Part shown: piece after piece, positions 58,810 through 64,000 of the stretch
Layout of the letters: every line of letters begins with the position of its first letter
How positions within the stretch are numbered: the first letter of the stretch is position 1
Origin: Rosa chinensis
Taxonomy: Eukaryota; Streptophyta; Magnoliopsida; Rosales; Rosaceae
Direction: 5' to 3'
Assembly: GCF_002994745.2 (NCBI RefSeq)
Contig: NC_037092.1
Location: 78,767,824 to 78,831,823 of the forward strand
Length of the DNA stretch: 64,000 nucleotides
Notes under the pieces: generated by a model
Database searches by the model: none
What the model saw: the letters and a program-made list of their open reading frames with translations, nothing else
What the model was told of the DNA's origin: nothing
Program-made: the position numbers and the translations under genes

Positions 58810-59243
58810 TGATGAAGAATACGACCAGAATATTTTTAGTCAGGATTTGGAAAGTAGTTCAAATAAATCTAGGTTATTATTATTAGGATTCTTATAATTA
58901 TTAGGATTATTTCTTTAGGATTCTTTAAGGATATTCCTAGTTATTCTAGAATTATCTTAGCCTCCCTATATATAGAGGCCTTTGTAGTCTTTTATTTTCA
59001 GATTTGAGTTAATAAAAATTGAAAGCTTTTGCTTCTCTCCAGGTTTGTGTGATGCAGCCTAACCTTAGGTGTGATGCCTAAGTTCTCTAGGTGTGATGCC
59101 TAGAAACCCTACTGGTGTGATGCTAGTAGTTCTATCCCTTTTCTTCTGAAGTTTCTTATTCTAAATCCCTTTTCTTTCTAACAATCAAGACTGCTGCAAA
59201 TAAACCCTAGTTCTACAGTTCTTTTGCTACTTGTCCTGCATCA
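58810..59243 (+). mobile_element. Solo LTR with intact target duplication
   Basis: The 434-bp segment starts tgatgaagaatacgacc and ends cttgtcctgcatca. It is flanked by tgtag on both sides (58805-58809 and 59244-59248). It has a TATA box (cctatatatagagg near 58968) and an internal AGGTGTGATGCCTA-like motif in about four copies (59050-59125). No internal retrotransposon sequence remains, so it arose by LTR-LTR recombination. Strand is inferred from the TATA box. Confidence 0.85.
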
Positions 59244-59342
59244 TGTAGTGATAATAAAAACACGCTTACAATTCTGTAAACATGACGAGCGAAGAAAAAG
59301 GACATAAAAACATTCAACACAGCATGGAGGGACAGCGAACTG

Positions 59343-60267
59343 AAATTGTTGTTCTTTAATTAATTGTTTCCTTTGATTCAGGGAACAACAAGGTCAAATA
59401 GCTCATTTTTCTAGTGTGGATCCTTTTTCAATGGGAACTTGATGAATACAAGAAGAATAGCATATGCAGACTAGTAACAGGTTAAGAATTTACTCAATGC
59501 CTCACTGTCAACTATGTAGACTAGATTGAACCTCCCGCTGTTAGGTAAGTGGAAGCAGATATATATGATTAAAGAGGGAAGTTTTTTTACATTTCCAGAT
59601 TCATACAAGACCCAAAATGATATTTGAATATAAATGCCTCTAAAAGGTCTCCATACAATTCCTAAGAACCATTCCCATGCCTGTCAGGTTCTAGTTTACC
59701 AATCAAGCAAGCTTACACGTTGAGTTCCAAGAGTTAGCTTCAGCCAACTAGTTCAAACTTCTGAATCTACACAAATACATACCATAAATAACCTGAAACT
59801 TGTAAGCAGTTATCAACAGAAAACTGCATCATATGCGGCAAAGAAAGTACGACTGCAGATAACCAAGAAGCTGCTATAAAGCCTTCCTAAAATAGTAACA
59901 AGCAAGAAAAAAAGGTGGCTAGCTACCATGGGACGCCAAAAACTCAAATGGAAATCATCATTTAATGCCCCAAATAAGTGCAAGATATAAGCTTTCTCTT
60001 CTGAGAAGCACATACTTAACTGCACAGTGGCAGCTTAGATTTAAGACCATTAATAGAAATCTAAGGTCATAACTCATAACTGTTGTTGCAATACTAAGGC
60101 CAAGACCAATAATAAACTAGGCAAGTGGAAGGAGCAAATCCTACTCTTGTATCAACGAGAGTCTAAATAATTCTGAATCTAATTTATGAAATAAAAAACA
60201 GGAAATAAAAAACTTTGGAGCAGTGAAGAAATTGACATACCTGAGCTTAATAGAGTTCAAACCAACT
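59343..60267. repeat. PPR 3' flank, block copy 3
   Basis: Collinear with 51270-52197 up to the PPR stop codon. It carries small indels only. Confidence 0.85.
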
Positions 60268-61686
60268 TTATCGTGAATCTTTTAACAGCTGCAACAAAGC
60301 CGGATCTACTATATCCTTCGACAATAAATCAACAATCAATTCCATAGTTGATGCATCTGCAGAGAAACCCCTCTCAATCATTTCTTGTATAAGTCTCGTA
60401 GCCCATGACGTCTCATTGTTATTTAACAACCCTCGGATAATGGTGTTATAGGTGCAATCATTTGGAAAACATCCTTTCCCTCCCATTTCTCTCAGCAACT
60501 TTTCTGCTTCAATTATTAAACCATGATGACAAAGTCCATGAATCATTACAGTGTATGTTCTGACATTAGGCTGAACTCCTTTTGACGACAAACCACAGAA
60601 GAGATCTCTTGCGGATTCAATTTTTCCAGCTTTGCACAAACCTTCAATAACAAGAGTGTAAACTACGACATTAAGTTCTACTTTGTTGGCTTCCATTTCT
60701 TTAAGCAATTCTATTGCCATAGAAAGTTGCTGGTTGTTACACAGGCCATCAAGTATCACAGTGTAAGTTCGAAGGTTTGGAAGCTGTCCACAACCTAGCA
60801 TCTCAGAGAACAGCTTTTCTGCTTCTTGAATTCTCCCCATTTTGAAAAGACCATCAATAAGAGTGTTATAAGTAATGGTATCGGGAACAAGTTCCATACG
60901 ACGCATTTCCTTGAAAATCTCGTGAGCCTTATCAACCGTTTTAGCCTTGCAATATCCGTTAATCAATATGTTACAACTCCGAACATCAACCATGGAGGCC
61001 TTGCTAATCATAAGATCAAAAACTTGTCCTGCCTCATCCATTGCTCCTCGCAAACAGTAACCGTCCATAAGTGAGTTGTATGTAACGACAGTAGGTTCAA
61101 TATGTCTTTGAATCATCATTTGAACCACAGTTTTGGCTTCCACGACCATCCCTTCCTTACAAAGAGCATCAACCAAGATATTGAAGGTGCGGACATCTGG
61201 AAAGATACCTTTACTCACCATTTCGTTCAACAACCTCGTAGCTTGTTTCCACTGGCCTAAATTGCAAACTCCTTGAATCAAACAGTTGTAAGTAACGACG
61301 TTTGGAGCAATACCTCTGGTAATCATTTCCGAGAAGAGGTCCATTGCTTCATCGATTAGTGATTAGTGATTAGGAACAATTCGACGCGGAAGCATTTGTT
61401 TAAAGAGAGGGATGACAGCCGAATGGTGCTTCAATTTGACGAGTTGACCCAATATCTGAGTGAAAGGGACAACGGAAGAAGGCAGAGGACGGGAGTGAAG
61501 CATTTGATGGAACAACATGGAGGCATCCTCAACATTACTCACAATAATATTGGGTCGATGGGTTCCTCTCGAATGAAACAAAGATATGAAATTGTTGATG
61601 AGTGCAAGTGGAACAGCAAGATGAGTAGAGGGAAGAGAAGAAAGCATACCTCTTGTGCTGCGGCTGCGCATCATCTTCACATTCAA
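60268..61686 (-). pseudogene. RFL-type PPR pseudogene with internal deletion and stop
   Basis: The N-terminal part (61363-61686, 107 codons) and C-terminal part (60268-61344, 358 codons) are in the same frame. They are separated by a TAA at the junction RRIVPNH-stop-SLIDEAMDLFSEM. Compared with the intact copy at 52198-53946, about 120 residues (roughly residues 99-219, more than three PPR units) are missing exactly there. The junction carries a short direct repeat (tagtgattagtgatta). Both halves are otherwise well preserved. Ten PPR units remain downstream. It could be annotated wrongly as two short genes. Confidence 0.9.
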
Positions 61687-61759
61687 CGGTTGCTTTGCTC
61701 ACAGCTTTGTTTCTGATCCGATTTCTGTGCCTTTTCCTTCCTATATTTCGTTCACAATT

Positions 61760-62276
61760 AAATTTTGAAATTTTCTTTTCTGAAACTCTGATACACACAC
61801 ACACATAAATATATAATATATATATATATATATATATTAAGGAAAATAATTACAAAGAATAATGGACGTTGGTTGTTTATGCAATGTAAGGCCATCTCTA
61901 GCTGTTTTAGCCCTCAATAATTACTATTCATGTAAATAGTAAATGCTATAATTGCTATCATCTCCAATCCTTTATGATTATAAGTTTAAATACTATTTTA
62001 TTGTATTATTTGCCCTTTAATCTTAGCCATTAATTTTGTTGATTAGAATTTTGGGTCACCAGCGCGGTTCCCACGAATAAGAAGTCCATGGACATTTAGT
62101 TTAGCCCAGCCCTTGGCCCTTTTAGTCCCCTAAATCAGTTTTTTGTTATAGCATAGTCTTAGGTTGGAGATGGAAAATGGTGTTTTTTGGGCTATATCAA
62201 CCCCTTAGCCCAGGATTAGAGATGGCCTAAAGGTTTGAGTCACACTTTTTCTATTGTTCTTGGGACATATAATTTA
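61760..62276. other. 5' flank of the PPR pseudogene
   Basis: Holds CA and TA microsatellites (61794-61840) and AT-rich sequence. Its right end (62230-62276) matches the 5' flank of the intact PPR gene, up to the point where the Pack-MULE family copy begins. Confidence 0.55.
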
Positions 62277-63648
62277 GGGTTCTTGACTCAAAGCACCAAA
62301 ATCAACGAAAAATGTCTCACTTACCCAAGCAACAAATTTTTATTCTCACTAACCCAAAATGAAGCAAAATGACAATTCTAACCTTAATCTAATTAATAAA
62401 TTACACTTGATGCCACTCTCCTATCTCCTCTCTCCTCTCTCTCCCCGATCTCTCTCTCTCCCCCCTTCAAAATCCGATTCCGGTCTCTCCCCTCCAAATT
62501 CCGATTCCACCTCCTCCAACAATGCCTTTTCTCTAATTCGAATCAGATCTGGTGAGTCGAGGAATGCCTCTGGAATTTTGATCCTCCGATCTCCAATGAG
62601 TCGAGGAGCTGCATTAGACTGCTTCAAAGCCTTCCCCGCCGACGGCGACCGCGATGTTGACACAGTTGACTCCACAACCGCACAGCTCTTCTGTTAGTCG
62701 CAGGTTTGGGATCCGAGCCTTGCATCCAAGTTCTGGGGGAGGCCGGAGCCAACCTCGATCACAAGGATGAGCCTCTTTCGCCTCAATTCCATGGCAGCCC
62801 ACCGCAGAACAATAATCTCCGGCGAGATTTGAGTCTGATTTCAGGAATTTTGGAAGTGGGGATCCCCGGTTCATGTCCGGCCAGCTAAACTATGGGCTAG
62901 TGGTGTGGTTTAGATATTCCCCGAACCAGTCTCCTCCTTGAACATCGAGAAGTTGTGCTCGACTTCGAGAATATGTTCGAAAGAAGAAGAAGGAGAAAGA
63001 GAAGCTGCATCCGCCCAAATCATTTTTTTTTACAGGTGAGAGACATCGGTGGCGAGCTCCAGTGGTTTTTGTCCTGCTCTTAACTTGGGTGCCCAGAGTA
63101 TTTTCTGGCAAATCAGTTTTTTATTTATTTTTATTTTATTTTTTTAAGTAATGGGACAGAATGAATGAAAAAAATATTGAATGTCTATTGGGGGCCAATA
63201 GACGTTTTAAATTGATGTAATCTCTTTTTTTTTTCTTTAATTAAAGTTTTATATGTGTAATTTTAAGAATATTAGTTCCCATTTCGGTAATTGAAAAGTC
63301 TATTGGGGCCAATAGACATTTTAAATTGATGTAATCTCTCATTTTTTTTATTTAATCAAAGTTTTATTTGTGTAATTTTAAGAAGATTAGTTCTCATTTC
63401 GGCAATCGAAAAGTCTATTGGGGGGCAATAGACGTCTATTAGGGGGTAATAGATTATTGGGGCAATAGAGGTCTATTGCCCCTCTATTAGGGGGCAATAG
63501 ATGTCTATTGGGGTAAAAAAAAAAAACCTTTCTGGTGACATTTTCAGCAAATTCCGGTGGGCGGCATGTTACCAGATTCCGACGGCCGGTCATCGAAATC
63601 AGGCGACCGGTGATAGGAATCTGGCGAAAGTTGGCCGGATTCTGCTGC
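62277..63648. mobile_element. Pack-MULE-like element, copy B, truncated and inverted
   Basis: The left end (gggttcttgactcaaagcac) equals the inverted right end of copy A. The order of blocks (terminal region, captured sequence, CAATAGACG palindrome field at 63183-63510, CCGG-type repeats) mirrors 15108-13740. The captured sequence (about 62440-62960) is GC-rich and different from the LRR fragment in copy A. I could not identify its source. The other terminus is missing; the sequence passes directly into a PPR fragment. Confidence 0.75.
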
Positions 63649-64000
63649 CGTTGATTAGAGTGTTGAAGGTAATAACATTTGGTTGAAGACCCAATTTGAA
63701 GAATGTTCCCAAGACAGATAAGCCAAACCCCATTTTGATTCAAATGGCAATAGCAGTTGATGATAATAGACAGAGTGTATTGATCATAACAATTCCAGAG
63801 AGAAGCATCTGTCTATTCGAAGTGATGACGGCAGAATAATGTTTCAATTTGACAAGTTGACCCAATATCTGAGTGAAACGAACAACAGAAGGCAGGGGAC
63901 GCCTATGAAGCATTTCACGGAACAACTTCAAGGCATCCTCCTCAACTTTGGGCTTCGAGGGTGGTTTTCTCTCTACATGGGTTTGGGTTTGTCTCGAATG
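63648..64000 (-). pseudogene. RFL-type PPR fragment, truncated at both ends
   Basis: Corresponds to residues of about 46-141 of the intact PPR protein (REMLHRRPLPSVVRFTQILG, then after a frameshift TAIAI / NCYCHLNQNGVW-type reading, then NVITFNTLI). A frameshift lies near 63780. The C-terminal side is replaced by the Pack-MULE copy at 63648. The N-terminal side runs off the window. Confidence 0.85.

Noticed and set aside
60268..61344. Independent short PPR gene starting at MDLFSEM
   Set aside because: The frame continues upstream through a single stop into a PPR N-terminus with a targeting region, so it is one broken gene.
62359..62888. Possible small genes in the GC-rich part of Pack-MULE copy B
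   Set aside because: Several overlapping frames occur on both strands with no recognised domain. It is more likely captured or low-complexity sequence.

Overview
The window is a plant nuclear sequence. It shows short GT-AG introns, a tandem cluster of intronless P-class PPR genes, an alpha-expansin, a plant UDP-xylose transporter, a mitochondrial Mn superoxide dismutase, and nested LTR retrotransposons of plant Ty1/copia and Ty3/gypsy-Tat type. The gene and transposon mix suggests a eudicot, quite possibly Rosaceae; that placement is an inference from general resemblance only.

Genes. From left to right, all on the minus strand: an eS26 ribosomal protein gene with no recognisable last exon (about 1.0-1.6 kb); a dead MnSOD copy (2.6-8.5 kb) split by a CACTA transposon; an intact six-exon MnSOD copy (17.0-18.8 kb); a seven-coding-exon UDP-xylose transporter (19.7-22.3 kb); a three-exon alpha-expansin (25.7-26.8 kb); and an RFL-type PPR gene (52.2-53.9 kb). 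The PPR gene is followed by a receptor-kinase pseudogene, a PPR tail relic, a PPR pseudogene with an internal deletion and stop (60.3-61.7 kb), and a PPR fragment running off the right edge.

Tandem SOD duplication. The two MnSOD copies are a head-to-tail duplication whose breakpoint lies near 9590. The left copy was hit by a 4.1-kb CACTA element with a 3-bp target duplication; the element carries fragments of an SGT1-like and a MAEA/GID9-like gene. The 3' flank of the right copy was hit by a 6.3-kb Mutator-like element with terminal inverted repeats of about 130 bp. Inside that lie a truncated U6 snRNA copy, a LINE-like tail, an LTR-like block with a striking array of hairpins that share one loop, and a 1.6-kb Pack-MULE with a perfect 9-bp target duplication and an HSL1/HAESA-like LRR fragment.

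Nested retrotransposons (29.6-48.5 kb). A miniature LTR element (TRIM) contains a decayed copia element (TSD ataag), which contains a very young Tat-lineage gypsy element (TSD aagtg). The gypsy LTRs of 515 bp are identical by eye. It has an uninterrupted 1904-residue gag-pol frame and, on the opposite strand, a spliced three-exon gene of about 836 codons whose combined frame is broken by one extra base. A 58/59-bp dimeric tandem array of double hairpins lies upstream of that antisense gene.

Right side. The PPR cluster grew by block duplication that included a shared 3' flank. It has been reshaped by a solo LTR with a perfect 5-bp target duplication and by a second copy of the Pack-MULE family at a PPR breakpoint. 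I see no prokaryotic, CRISPR or virus-like system. The least familiar signals are the conserved-loop hairpin array, the spliced antisense gene in the gypsy element, and the Pack-MULE family with its CAATAGACG palindromes.
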